Origin: Sebastes aleutianus
Taxonomy: Eukaryota; Chordata; Actinopteri; Perciformes; Sebastidae
Direction: 5' to 3'
Assembly (NCBI GenBank): GCA_916700875.1
Contig: CAKAKS010000062.1
Span: 3,497,373 to 3,561,372, forward strand
DNA length: 64,000 bases
The position numbers and the translations under genes are program-made. Below the pieces are notes generated by a model. That model did no database searches. It had not been told where the DNA came from and saw only the letters and a program-made list of their open reading frames with translations. Positions 1-12,081 of this stretch are shown here, in pieces. How positions within the stretch are numbered: position 1 is the stretch's first letter; every line of letters begins with the position of its first letter.

Positions 1-129
1 CACAGAGATCCTGGAACTTCTGAAAGAGGAGCTGCGGCTGGCTATGGCCCTGTCAGGTAACTCACGCGCACACACACACACATACACACACAGGGCATCT
101 ATTTCCCATCTATCAACTATTTTTCTCCA

Positions 130-169
<40 letters not shown>

Positions 170-245
170 GTGTGCAGGTTGTCGTTCTGTATCTGAGGTG
201 AGCAGGTCGCTGGTCAGGAGAGTGGAGTTCACCTCCAGGATGTGA
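1..245 (+). CDS. hao2: Hydroxyacid oxidase, C-terminal end (two exons, partial)
   Basis: Exon 1-56 runs off the left edge, reads TEILELLKEELRLAMALS and ends at a GT donor (57-58). After a 121-bp intron, exon 178-245 continues in phase as GCRSVSEVSRSLVRRVEF and stops at TGA 243-245. The LEILKEEFRLAMALSGC-type segment is the C-terminal helix of the FMN-dependent alpha-hydroxyacid oxidase family (peroxisomal glycolate/long-chain hydroxyacid oxidases, 2-hydroxyacid + O2 to 2-oxoacid + H2O2). GCRSV after the helix is closer to my memory of HAO2 than HAO1, so the paralogue is the uncertain part. Family members often end in a peroxisomal PTS1-like tripeptide; here the end is SRM, which fits. Catalytic residues lie outside the window. 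This gene is on the opposite strand to the NLR array and marks its boundary. Confidence 0.75.
61..176. repeat. (CA)n and (TG)n tracts filling the last hao2 intron
   Basis: The 121-bp intron begins with an alternating CA tract just after the donor and ends with a long TG tract that runs directly into the CAG acceptor at 175-177. The usual polypyrimidine tract is displaced upstream (near 121-130). The two tracts are complementary within one transcript. Confidence 0.85.
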
Positions 246-592
246 GAGAAGAATCTGCTGCTGGAATCACATGACGATACATTCTTGATTGATCGCTGGA
301 CATTCGTCAAATTCATTTACTAATTATTGTATTCAGACTTGTTTGTTAAAATGTGTTGCTACCACTGGTTCTACTGAAAATAGCACATCATCAAATCTAA
401 TGTAAGACTGTGGTGTAATACTGCTCAATGTCTTGAAGTAAGTGATTCAAATTAATTTCAAGAATTTTGAAAGATGTGGTCATTGAATGTATTTGGTGTC
501 AAAGCATTGAAAAGTGATCCACTGTTGTGCTGACTGTGTGAAGAGGTGAACTCAACCAATGGTAATGGTTACCATGCCATTGTTCCTGTGAC

Positions 593-598
593 AATAAA
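593..598 (+). terminator. Poly(A) signal of the hydroxyacid oxidase gene
   Basis: AATAAA lies about 350 bp after the stop codon at 245, in sequence without other coding potential. It is the first canonical signal on the + strand after the stop. No GU-rich element was verified. Confidence 0.55.
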
Positions 599-2460
599 GG
601 GTTAAAATAGGTATCAATACTAGAATGGCACTCGGAGAGCGCAGACCTCCCCCCCCCCCTCCTCTCTGTTCAGCTTGCTTCATCATCCACGTGTATTTTT
701 CTTTATGTTGAGATCATCTGTACGTAGCAGAGCATCGTAAAACACTTCATTCAAACTGGACAGAAACAAAATAAAACTCACCTAAACCGTCGTCGTTACT
801 CTTTCCAACAATCACCAAGCGTGCTTTGGTCCAACTCAACTGTAATTTCACCGAGTTTAATGTGAAAAAATGCCAAATCTACAGTTGTCCCCCCCTCCCT
901 CCACCCCCCGCTTTCTCTCTGTCCCTCTCTCTGCTGGCAGAAGGAAAGAGGCTGGGTGACGCGTCATGAAAGAGGCTGGGTGACGCGTCATGAACGCGTC
1001 ATCAGTTACACTGCGCATGTGTTATACCCTGTGGTGTTAAGGCACAGGCTGAGCGGAGTTATAAAAACAAATCCCGAAGCAGGATCATGATACGGATCGA
1101 TGACAAAATGTACTGTATTGTTCATTGTGCCACACCCCACCCCTCCAAAAAATGTCAATCAAATCCATCGCGGACTTTTGGAGTAATCCTGCTAACGGAA
1201 AAACAACCAACAAACCAACGCCGGTGAAAACATAACCTCCTTCCTAGGCCTTCGGCCTTGGCGGAGGTAAATATAATGTTACTGTCCTTATAGAGTGCTG
1301 TAGGAATGAGTCCTAAAACCTGGGGATGAGCATTTTAGCGCTTCCGTTTCCCTCGTCTCAAAGGTTAGATGAATGAAATTAGGTCTGTGGTTAACACAAG
1401 CTTAACCTGGGCGATGCTAACTTCTAGGTTGGCCCTCTAAAAATATGTCACCCCTTCAGCGCTCTATTTTACCAAGTAAAGAGGGATCAGAGGGGTCAAG
1501 TCCCGCCTCTAGCTGAACTTGATCGACAGATCATGATACACCTGTGTGATCGGGTGTATGTAGTGGCGGAGAGGAGACGTGCTCGTGTGATGGCGACCAA
1601 AGCAAATAAATTGGATGAGTAATGTTATAAGGTAGACAAAGTTAAAAAGCCTTTCTCATTTCACAGTCTGTACATCCTCGATTCCTTTCCTCGGCTACTC
1701 TCCTCGCGTCTTAGTCCCGCCCGCGGGAGATGCGAGCGGAGGAATCGAGGAAGAGATGTGAGGAGAGAAGGAGTCGAGGCAACAGGCGTTTAACAAATGA
1801 GACATCCTTTGCCTCGGAGCCAGCATTTTAATGCGACGCCAATTAAATATGATGTGAGGCACAGCTGCATCAGCTGTCCGTTGTGTAGTGTGATGACCCG
1901 ATGATAAAAAATATGGAAACGTGAAAATGATGATGACTTTATTTTCTAAATTCTTGAAATTTCTTCCAGAAACTGTTAGTGACCGCAAGTCACTAAGTGG
2001 TGAGACTCACAATTTATCACTGGCCTGGATAAACTCAGTTTATTGAATGGTGACAACAGTCCAACCAGTAAGACACTATGAACTGATGACGAGAATCAGA
2101 ATGAAACGAATTCTGCCATTAAAATGTACATGAATTAATATCCAATATTTAACTAACCACCAAAGGAACTGAAGTTTCGTTGTACATTTTGAAACTGGCA
2201 AGCAGAAACTGGAGAAAACAAAATTAAGATACAGAACGATAAGATAAGGGTTTATGAACCCACCCTCCCTATTTTACAACTATCCACGTTCCTGAGATGC
2301 AGACTCAGACACAATAGAAAAAACCTAATTGTGAATAAACTTAAGAAAACTGATTTTTAATGCAAATTAATGTCTACTTCAATTGATATGTTACACTGAG
2401 ATAACAGGACATGTTTGTGACAAGAAGGAAAGTGAAATTAGTGGGAGACTCTTTGTCCTC
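599..2460. other. Intergenic, repeat-derived; no gene seen
   Basis: This stretch between hao2 and the duplicated NLR block has no open frame that looks coding. It holds a C-homopolymer (about 649-659), a direct duplication of a roughly 25-bp GC-rich segment (943-993), and an interspersed fish-type repeat around 1085-1270 ending in a short hairpin (AGGCCTTCGGCCTT, about 1246-1259). A purine/pyrimidine inverted segment lies around 1690-1785. I assign no function. Confidence 0.5.
943..993. repeat. Direct repeat, two copies of about 25 bp
   Basis: AAAGAGGCTGGGTGACGCGT occurs twice back to back, each followed by CATGA. Related sequence occurs near 31,250 and in inverted orientation near 31,955, so the segment belongs to a dispersed fish element. 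Confidence 0.7.
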
Positions 2461-2967
2461 CTATATATGTATGTATATATATATATATGGATATCTGGGA
2501 ATAATAATGTTCCTGGCTCATTTGGGTGTAACAATATGAAACACACACTAGAGGTCTCTATATGTCCTGCATTAGCAGAAGCCTGATATACAGATCACAG
2601 AGGCTGTGACAGTTAACAGAGTTTACTCTCAAAAGTACGCTGTGAGTTTTTGTGAATATATATATTCAAAAACTATAATTGAATTTTTTAAATTCAATCA
2701 GTTCAATTCAGATCTAAAAATTCAAGTCAAGTAAAAAAAAAAAATCTGGTTGCTCAAACTGGCTTGGTCAGATTCAGATTCACACCTGAAGTCCGGGATG
2801 CCAAAGACGGAGCCTCAGTGGAACTGATCCGACCTCTGGCCTATCACGTTACGATCATGTGAGCCAAGCATCTGCGGCAGGTCATGATGGGAAAGTGGTG
2901 TGATGTGTTTTTTAAATCACCTTACTAAAACCAAAAACAGATAAATATAGTAAGGAATAGATTAAAC

Positions 2968-3632
2968 CAGGTATTCTCAACCACTCTGGTGGGCCTCAGA
3001 GCACCACCTAGTGGGCCGCGGAGGTACTGATTAACCTCTTCAAAATCCGACGGCCGCTATTCTGTTTGTCAGAGGTTGTAGCAGGCGGGTTTATAGCTAA
3101 AGGACACTAAAAAACTGAAACTAAAAATCTTAAGGAATCCATTGGTCCCAACCATGCCATGCTAGTTTTCGGGAAGGAGGCTAAATAACACTTCAAAGTT
3201 ACGCTAAATTTTGGCGAGGAAAAACTGTAATGGTGATTTTCAAAGAGATCCCTTGACCTCTGACCTCAAGATATGTGAATGTAAATGGGTTCTATGGGTA
3301 CCCACGAGCCTCCCCTTTACAGATATATATGTCTCGGATGCAGTGACACAAAATGGAGCATTTTTTGAAACGCAAAGTGATGTTGGAGACAACCCTGCAC
3401 CAGTAAAAGATCCAAAGCGTGTGGTGAGGACATATGACCCTGAATAGTTTGGATTCATAATGGCAGGCAGTGATGGGTGAGGGTAAGCTGAATATTTATG
3501 TGGGTCATTACACCTGACGGTGGCATAACACATATTTATAGCCAAGTTTGTTATTTATTTGGGAAAGTGGTCCTCGGAATTATTTTAACAATCAGACGTG
3601 GGCCTCAAGTTACAAAAGGTTGAGAACCCCTG
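2968..3632. mobile_element. hAT-like non-autonomous element with nested repeat
   Basis: The ends are inverted repeats: CAGGTATTCTCAACC at the left and GGTTGAGAACCCCTG at the right, the CAGGGGTTCTCAACC terminus typical of fish hAT MITEs. No clean 8-bp target duplication is visible. A second repeat (3031-3322) is nested inside. No transposase is encoded. Confidence 0.65.
3031..3322 (+). repeat. Dispersed repeat family R1, copy 1
   Basis: It starts TTAACCTCTTCAAAATCCGACGG and ends in ...CCCCTTTACAG. Related copies are at 18,614-18,826 (+), 36,767-36,975 (-) and 41,232-41,501 (+), all with a shared GGGTTCTATGGGTACCCACGAG block. Confidence 0.75.
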
Positions 3633-3780
3633 GTTTATATGGTCGAATTTTTATTTTCTCACAAAGAAGAGAAAGAATTCAAATTTCAGTTGGACTGAGT
3701 TTAGATACTGTAAATGAAAAAGGAAGTAACAATTAACATACAACATACAATACAGTTTAATGTGTAAAGAAATTACACAC

Positions 3781-3824
3781 ACACACTCACACACGAAGTG
3801 TGTGTGTGTGTGTGTGTGTGTGTG
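3781..3824. repeat. (CA)n/(TG)n microsatellite
   Basis: An ACAC tract is followed directly by a GAAG linker and a TG tract, giving a short self-complementary microsatellite. Copy B (about 41,954-41,968) keeps only the CA part. Confidence 0.85.
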
Positions 3825-5310
3825 CGCTCACACAGATCAGCTTTTTAACTTGATGTGTTTATGAGTGTCATGACCCGGCTCATGAGTCATGACAAGAGAC
3901 GGCAGAGACACAGATTTAAACTGAAAGGTGTACAAGTTTATTACTAAACATACAATAACCAAAAAAACACAGTGAGGTGATGATGTGTGTGAATCAGTGT
4001 AATCAGTTAGTCAGCAGATGGATGAGTGGTTGTGTGGTGAATGAAGGGTGTATAAAACCTAATCTAGTAACATAGCCGAAGCCAACCAAACAAGAACATG
4101 GTGGTGTAGGAATGGAGAGATCTCAGCTTTATGTTTAAATCATGTTAATAAATCTATTTAGTATAAAACTTAAGTATTTTTTTCTGTTCCGTTTTCTTTT
4201 ACAGAGTTATACAAATAAAATTCTTCTGAATATCTGGATGAAAAATTATTCTGTCTGTTGCATAACACAAAATAATTCAAGCCATTTTCCTGCGTTGCAA
4301 CTGTGCAACTCTTTTTCATAATCCAAACACAGATGGTAGCCAGAAATGACACATTTTATTGCTCAATTTGTACAATGTGAAGCACAATTTTAAAATGTAT
4401 TATATTATCATATGAGTTACACTTGTGGTTGATGTTTCTTCCAATATACAATTCCAATATCATACAAAAGGTGTGAACGTTTTGCTTGTGCAGGAACAAC
4501 AGAACATGAACGGTGGTGATATCGACCGCTTCAACACTGATTTCTGAGTGGAAGAAGCTCCACAGGTGACTTTATGTGTCTGTGTTCAGTCATGTAACAT
4601 GTGAAAACTAGCAGAGTATCACATACAACTGGAATTTTCCTGTACGTACATAATGAGTGAATATAACATCTAGAGTATGCATGTTAATCACTTCTGTTTG
4701 TTTATTTTACATCAAATATTATATAAAATATGAAGGTGCCGACTTTCCAACACAATCCAGACTTAATCTGTTTGTAGTCAGTTGAGAAACTGAAGTGAAG
4801 CCTCGACTGAATTCAGATTTCATCTCATTCTTTCTGTTTGTTACAAGCAAATATTTATCTTCTATAATATGAGAAATGGCTGCTATTGGTTTTAATCATG
4901 GATGTATAAAGAGAACTGGATACAGCATCGGAGGCTCCCGTTCATTCCTATGAGAGTTGCTCAGCCGGCTCGACTGCCGAGTGATAAAGTACCCGGATCT
5001 GGGTCTCATTCACATGAAAGGAGGAAGGAAATAACTCTGGATTCAGCTATTAGTACATTTTACAACTTAAGGACCTAATGATTTAAATAAGGGCTATTCA
5101 AGTGTTCCTACTGGGAAGTTGATCCTCCTCAAAATAAACTATCCGCTGAGTTACAGACGTCTCTTTCCCAATGTAAGTCTATGGGAAAAAGTATTTTTTG
5201 GCCCAATGGCATCACGTGATGGACACAGAAGTTGTAGTACTGCCATTTGGCCACTACGAAAATGGGCATCAAGGCCCGGCGCTCTTCCTGAGGGCTTGGT
5301 TTTAATAGAG
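3825..5310. other. Flank downstream of NLR A: array-unit junction and repeat
   Basis: No gene was found. About 3,825-4,440 resembles the DNA upstream of the NLR promoters at 23,260-23,660 and 63,800-64,000 (shared CAGCTTTTTAAC...GTGTTTATGAG and the GAAAAATTATTCT...CTGTTGCA block). This suggests an ancient head-to-tail array in which one unit's upstream flank follows the previous unit's 3' end. About 4,890-5,305 is an interspersed repeat (CATGGATGTATAAAGAGAACTG...) also present at 31,385-31,925 and 43,026-43,437. Confidence 0.6.
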
Positions 5311-5314
5311 TAAC

Positions 5315-5320
5315 TTTATT
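5315..5320 (-). terminator. Candidate poly(A) signal, NLR gene A
   Basis: TTTATT on the + strand (AATAAA on the - strand) lies about 300 bp after the terminal stop codon of gene A. The equivalent position in gene B (43,445-43,450) is conserved. The signal lies at the edge of an interspersed repeat, so it may have been supplied by that repeat. Confidence 0.4.
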
Positions 5321-5615
5321 AACTTCCACTGTTATTTAGAAATATGTGGAAATAAACAGCAAAACTCCATCGTTCCACAGAGTGGAGCTGCAACACAAAG
5401 CAAAGCAGAAAGATCTATTTAAATGTGTTAATCTACAGTTATGTTGTCATAAACTGAACTATTCTGTAGAGGCATTTTGGGTTCAGAATATATGAATGAA
5501 TAAAAAAGAGACAAAATAAGATCCAGGTCCAGGTGGTGAACCTCTGTGGATCATCAGGACACGGCTGATCCTCTCAACGCATCCACTTTTCTGATCACTC
5601 AGACTCTGACAGAGA

Positions 5616-5628
5616 TCACTTCTTCCAG
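5616..5628 (-). CDS. NLR A terminal coding exon (WKK-stop)
   Basis: After the acceptor CTCTCATCAG, the exon completes the split codon from the last LRR exon and reads Ser-Trp-Lys-Lys-stop. The matching exon in gene B reads Arg-Trp-Lys-Glu-stop, and its intron and 3'UTR are conserved. The protein therefore ends right after the LRRs, with no B30.2 (PRY-SPRY) exon, which many fish NLR-C genes carry. No B30.2-like frame exists down to position 246. Confidence 0.6.
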
Positions 5629-7364
5629 CTGATGAGAGAAGAAGAGAACAGAAGTCATGAATCAGTGTTTACACAGACTCCCTTCATCAGCTGTCAGTCA
5701 GTGATGCAGCACACAGTTCATTTATAAAACTATCATTGGCAGAACCAACCTCCATATCTCCGCTCACTACTCAATATCTCCAACAGTAACCGCAATTTAT
5801 GCTCTAGCAAATTCATTAGTATGGTTGTTAAATCACAAGTCACTAACCCACCTGCAGGCATGGTATAGAATGCACACTTGACTAAACCACTCCCCCTAGG
5901 TTATATAAATCTGCCCTCCAGGCCTGAACCCTCCCTTTTCCCTCCAAACAATTCCAGGCAGAACAAAGAGAGAGTGATATACCTGAGTTTAATATGTGAA
6001 GGAGAAAAGGCAAATTCCAGATTGTGGATGCATAAAGATAAAAAATCATCCACCAACTGCCATCCAACTTCACACCTTGACTTTAATAAATTGTTGGAAC
6101 GGCTCCCTGGATCCTGTGTTTAAATGTGCACCACATCAGATGTTTTATGAACCAACACCACCACAAGCAACATAGCTTCTTCAATGGTCGTTCGTAAAGT
6201 CTGCACCTCCTTTGGTCGTCACTCATTCCAGTTTGCTGCTCCTAGTGACTGGAACGAGTTACAAAAGACACTAAAACTCCACACCCTCATCCCGTTACCC
6301 TCCTTTAAGAACTCATTACAAGAGATAGTTTCTGATCACTGCGCCTGATCCTGAATTTGCCTCTCTGGAACACAGCACATGTACTGTATATCTATTGTCA
6401 TATATACTGTATATATTGTGATGTTTTAATTTTGTCTAATGTTTTATTGCACTTATCGTACTTATGTTCTATTATCTAATATCTTGTATGGCCTTGCCTT
6501 CTGTTGCTGCCTCTTGAACCAGGTCGTCAATGTAAATGAGAATTGGTTCTCAGTTGACTTATCTGGTTAAATAAAGGTAAAATAAAAATAGAAATAAATC
6601 ATCCAGTATAAAGAGCAGCAGGGACTTCAGTCTGTGTAGCGTAGCCGGCTTCCTTTCAGCTCTCATGTTAACGTATTGGAGTGAACACACTGAGCTCAGC
6701 ACTCACAGACCTGCAGAGACTTTGGGCATCAAGTCTGTAGATTTCACTGAAGTACACAGTGGAAATACACTGCTGAGAGTCCTGAACGCATCATTACTGC
6801 AGAATCAGAGAGATATTCACTGCTGACTTTAATGATGGATTTACTGCTGTTAGGGTTCAAAGGTGTTAGAAAACAGGGTCTCAGTGACATTTGAATTACA
6901 AATGATTACTGGACTTCAGCAGAGGTTCTGGTCTGTATAAAGACCACGTCATGGTTACTAAATGTAACGATGGTTCTATGAAATAAGAGCCAGTGATTTG
7001 AGGCTTCAGTCAGACTGATCTCAGAGCTGTGACAAAGATGAACTGATCATTGAGAGAACAAAAACTTTCTGATCAGATTTGATGGTACGATAGTTTGATG
7101 GATGGGGACCACTGTCTCTATACATGTTGTGATGCTGTCAGCTGTAATCCAGCTTTATTTCCTGGAGACATGAACACAACAACAACAACATCTTCTTCAC
7201 ATCAACTCTAACACATGATCACAACAAGCTTCTGGCTGATCTGATTGGCTGACTGTTCCCTCTCTCTCTCTGTGTCACCGTTCTCCTCTCACAGCTTAAC
7301 TGAGGAAACACATCACAACAATACTGCTGAAACCAGCATGGACCGACTCCGACCCTCTACTGAC

Positions 7365-7538
7365 CTCAGAGTCTCCAGTCTACAGTTTGGACTCTTCACA
7401 AGATCAGACAGCAGCTTCACATCTGAATCCTGCAGCTCGTTTTCACTCAGCACCAGCTCTCTCAGATGGGAGGGGTTGGACTTCAGAGCTGAGACCAGAG
7501 AAGCACAGCTGATCTCTGACAACCTGCAGCCCTTCAAT
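7365..7538 (-). CDS. NLR A LRR exon 5 (last)
   Basis: This 174-nt phase 2-2 exon has acceptor TTCAG and donor GTCAGT. It encodes two ribonuclease-inhibitor-type repeats: CRLSEISCASLVSALKSNPS then LRELVLSENELQDSDVKLL. DSDVKLL replaces the usual DSGVKLL. Reading on into the intron gives a spurious longer frame to 7,313. Confidence 0.85.
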
Positions 7539-8174
7539 CTGAATAAAGAATAAATGATATAAGTTTAGAAGACAACGTTCCTGCTTGAAATCATTCAATG
7601 TTTAATAATGTGTTCAGAGCTGAAGAAGGTTTAGAACGTAGAAGTTTAGAAAATGTAAACTCCAAACACCTGAAGCCAACAAGATGCAGGTTAAAAACTG
7701 TAAAATACAAAAAGTGAAACAGAGCTCTTATTAATATGAATGACAACGTGCTGCTACTTCAATAAAGACGTAGTGACTTCACCTCTTAAACTCTAACAGC
7801 TCCACCAGTGGATCCATCTATACTAACTCATGTTGTGCAGCCAAACACAAATAAAAACCCACAGAAATTGATTCAAGTTTCGACTCAAGATCTCAAAGTT
7901 TCCAAATGTGTCAAATATGTCAGAATGGATTTTGGGGGAAACGAGAGAAAATTAGGCAACAAAAAAATCTGCAAAAGTACATTTGCTACTTATACAACGT
8001 GGGCGCTGGGCATGAAAATGAGAACTGCGTCGGTCTGAAACTGTACTGTGCGCAGGGTGTAAGATAGGGCCCTCAGTGTGGATCAGTATAATATCAGCCT
8101 TATGTCTGCAATTTAGTTTCACCACAACTTTCACATCATATTAATCTCAGTACGGATCATAAATTGTGTCTGAC

Positions 8175-8348
8175 CCCAGAATCTTCAGTCCACAGTGTGG
8201 ACTCTCCAGAAAACCACATAATAGCTTCACTCCTGAATCCTGCAGCTCGTTTCTACTCAGCTCCAGGTGTCTCAGATGGGAGGGGTTGGACTTCAGAGCT
8301 GAGACCAGAGAAGCACAGCCGATCTCTGACAACCTGCATTTAAACAAT
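8175..8348 (-). CDS. NLR A LRR exon 4
   Basis: A 174-nt exon, phase 2-2, reading KCRLSEIGCASLVSALKSNP and LRHLELSRNELQDSGVKLL. A Gly replaces the usual Ser in SEISCAS. Splice sites are intact. Confidence 0.85.
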
Positions 8349-9074
8349 CTGAATAAAGAATAAATGATGAAGATAAAAATCACTTTATAATCCAATCAGA
8401 TATGTTCAGGTTTTAAATGTGTAGCTCTACATTACTATGTCCTAATCAATGATCTTTTCCCTAAAATGAGTAGAGTGACTTTGTCATTGTGTTATTGTGG
8501 ATCATCATAATGTCAGCCTTCTACAGACATCATCCAAATGTCACCACAACATTCATACACCTATTCATGTCAACACACATCAATAACATGCTGCTGATCT
8601 CTGTCAAGTCTGGAATTAGAGGATCAATACTACAGTGATCCTTTAAACAGCTGCATTTGGTGTGTGTGTGTTTGTGTGTGTGTTCAGAAGGATCAATATC
8701 AATGATCAGACATTATTTGACAAAACACATTGAAATTAACAGAAAGCAGAGAAATATTTCTACTTCATGAAGTAAACTTGATGAATGTAAAACCAATATT
8801 AGTTCAGATGATCTTCTGTATCCAGATGTGACCATTTACCAACAATGATGAACATTAATTTACTTTAACAACTAACAGTGGATATTTTCTACAGTTTCTT
8901 TAAGAAATACAAGTCTTTTGTGACTGCAGACTAAATTTAGTTCAAGAAACATGAAAATATGAAGAAAAGGACATTAACAACTTTATGGATGTAAGTTATG
9001 TTTGTACATAAATCAGGTTCAATTGTTAATTAAACCTATAAGATCTATAATAGTAACAGAGTCAGTGAACTGAC

Positions 9075-9248
9075 CCCAGAGTCTCCAGTCTACAGTGTGG
9101 ACTCTCCAGAAAATCACACAGGAGCTTCACTCCTGAATCCAGCAGGTCGTTGATACTCAGATCCAGCTTTCTCAGATGGGAGGGGTTGGACTTCAGAGCT
9201 GAGACCAGAGAAGCACAGCTGATCTCTGACAACCTGCAGCTCCACAAT
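9075..9248 (-). CDS. NLR A LRR exon 3
   Basis: A 174-nt exon, phase 2-2, reading SCRLSEISCASLVSALKSNP and LRKLDLSINDLLDSGVKLL. It is open and has consensus splice sites. Its partner in copy B by position and flanking intron type is the exon at 49,310-49,483. Confidence 0.85.
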
Positions 9249-10114
9249 CTGAATAAAGAATAAATGATGTAAGTTTAGAAGACAACCTTCCTGCTTGAAA
9301 TCATTCAATGTTTAATAATGTGTTCAGAGCTGAAGAAGGTTTAGAACGTAGAAGTTTAGAAAATGTAAACTCCAAACACCTGAAGCCAACAGGATGCAGG
9401 TTAAAAACTGTAAAATACAAAAAGTGAAACAGAGCTCTCATTAATATGAATGACAACGTGCTGCTACTTCAATAAAGACGTAGTGACTTCACCTCTTAAA
9501 CTCTGACAGCTCCACCAGTGGATCCATCTATACTAACTCATGTTGTGCAGCCAAACACAAATAAAAACCCACAGAAACTGATTCAAGATTCGACTCAAGA
9601 TCTCAAAGTTTCCAAATGTGTCAAATATGTCAGGATGGATTTTGGGGGAAATGTGAACAAAAGATATATAAGATAAGACATCTACAATATATATTTTAGG
9701 AATAGTGGAGTCATAAAATCAAAGCATCTTCAGTTTAAACTATTCAGTCAGTATAAGCATCATATAGCTTCATACAATTTACATAAAAAACAATACTGAA
9801 TATAATTGTTATTGTCTGATAACTGAAATAGAGATTATTTATTCATTCTTTATATTTATGTATTTTTTTATATATATGATTTCTTTATAAAAACATGATG
9901 AAAGTCAGGTGTTGTGATATATTAAGGTTTTAATTGTGTAGCTTAACATTGCTCTGCCGGTCAATGGACTAAACCACTGAAGAAGAAAATGGACTTTAGC
10001 ATTAAGATACTCAGTGTGGATCAGTATAATATCAGCCTTATGTCTGCAGATTAGTGTCACCACAACTTTCACATCATATTAATCTCAGTACAGAAGTAAA
10101 GAATGGTGTCTGAC

Positions 10115-10288
10115 CCCAGAGCCTCCAGTCTACAGTGTGGATTCTCCAGTAAAACACACAGGAGCTTCACTCCTGAATCCTGCAGCTCGTTTTTACTCAG
10201 CTGCAGCTCTCTCAGATGGGAGGGGTTGGACTTCAGAGCTGAGACCAGAGAAGCACAGCTGATCTCTGACAACCTGCAGTCCCACAAT
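10115..10288 (-). CDS. NLR A LRR exon 2
   Basis: A 174-nt exon, phase 2-2, reading DCRLSEISCASLVSALKSNP and LRELQLSKNELQDSGVKLL. The partner in copy B is 50,350-50,523. The unusual GATGAAAAAAG flank upstream of the acceptor is shared by both. Confidence 0.85.
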
Positions 10289-11332
10289 CTGAATAAGATG
10301 AAAAAAGTAAATACAAATCATTTCATAATTCAATCAGATGTATTCAGGTTTTAAATGTGTAGCTCAATATTACTATGTCCTAATCAATGAGCTTTTCCGT
10401 AAAATGAGTAGAGTGACTTTGTCATTGTGTTATTGTGGATCATCATAATGTCAGCCCATAATGTACACCTATTCATGTTTTTCCACCAACCCAAAAATCA
10501 AAGAATAAAGGTATTTCCCTCACAAATTAGTGGTATTTTCTTTTACATGTAATGTTTTATACTTCTGGTGAATATAATCATTCAATCTTATTTCCATATA
10601 TGTATTTTGTATATACAGTTCTGTTTGTTGTATTTTGAAAACCCAGACGTAGTCACACAGTGTTTACTTCCTCTAACTTCTCCAAGGTGGTCTCTAGCTC
10701 TCCCGTCAGCTCCGTTCTCTTTATACATCCATGGTCAGCTCCATCGGGGCCGTTTGAATGCATTTAACATAAATGTCAGTATATGGGTGCTCTACAGTTG
10801 TATCGTCGGCCCATTTGACCACGGAGATGAGAGTGACGGCCGGCTCGACCGCACGTTACCGCAATACGATAACGTTTCCTGTCCGTGACAGAGTTAGCAT
10901 GCAGCTTTATCCGTGATGTCTAGCTCTGCTTTCCCTGCAATGTGTGAAACCCAAAGTGTTTCCATACTTTACTGGATGTGTAGTGTTTACCACTTTGGAT
11001 TTAAAATGGGAGGGTGCAGGTCGTATCCACGCTGACCCTCCGCCGTTTCCTACTTTCTCGTTTCAGCTTGCGGCTGCCGGCTTGTTTGTTTTGGTTGGAA
11101 CGGATATGACGTCACGTCACTCAGACTACAACAATAAAAGCGGTAACTTCCTTCTACCTCCGCATTGACTCAAATGGAGTAAATATATCCATTCTGGCTT
11201 TAAAAAATCTAATTCTCAATTTGTTTACCAAAGTTACAGACTGTTTAGTACCAAATTCCCTCTTTGTGTTACTATTCCTCCTACAGCTCAACAAGGAAAC
11301 TGTCAAACACAACATACTTAATGGATACATAC

Positions 11333-11656
11333 TAAGGCTGGGCAATATATCTATATTATGTTGATATTGTGATATGAGACGAGATATCATCTTAGATTTT
11401 TGATATCGTAATATCGTGATATGGCATAAGTGTTGTCTTTTCCTGGCTTTAAAGGCTACATTACAGTAAAGTAATGTAATTTTCTGAACTTACCAGACTG
11501 TTTTAGCTGTTCAATTATTTGTCATTTACACTTTGTCATGAGATCCACATTACTGATGATTATTTATTATTTATTTATCAATCCTACAATATCGATATCG
11601 AAGTATTTGGTAAACTATATTGTGATATTTGATTTTCTCCAAGTCACCCTGCCCTA
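11333..11656. mobile_element. hAT-like MITE
   Basis: Ends are CTAAGGCTGGGCAATAT and CACCCTGCCCTA, partly complementary, with many ATATCGATAT-like palindromes inside. Copy B (52,650-53,007) is longer because copy A has lost a segment near 11,575. Confidence 0.6.
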
Positions 11657-12081
11657 ATTCATCTAACTCAGACTGCTAAAGCCTCCGATTAGTTTAAGAT
11701 CAACTTTACAGGTCATTTTACACAGAACAAAACTGTGGATTTTGTCCTCATCTCGTAACACTCAGGTTATACGGGGATTGCTTCACAGACAGAAGGAATG
11801 ATGACATACATCAATAACTCTTTGAATGTACATATGAACATGTGATTATTGTATTCAGATAGACTTGAAAAAAAATATGAACCTGCAAAGAGGTGTCTGA
11901 TGCAGAATATTTATTTGGTTGTTGTTGCAATCTAAATGTCTGCGGCTTCAAATAATTAGACAATACTGACAGGAAAACAGAGCACAGTTAGATCTGCTGT
12001 CAAAAAGAATGTGGGAAATAACTCAGAACCAGAGAAACCTCTAATTTGATGGTGTCGTTCATAATCATCATTTACGTGCCT

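Noticed and set aside
3240..3545. Frames of 78-101 codons conserved at 41,419-41,733
   Set aside because: Conserved only because of the segmental duplication; they overlap repeat R1 and a hAT element.
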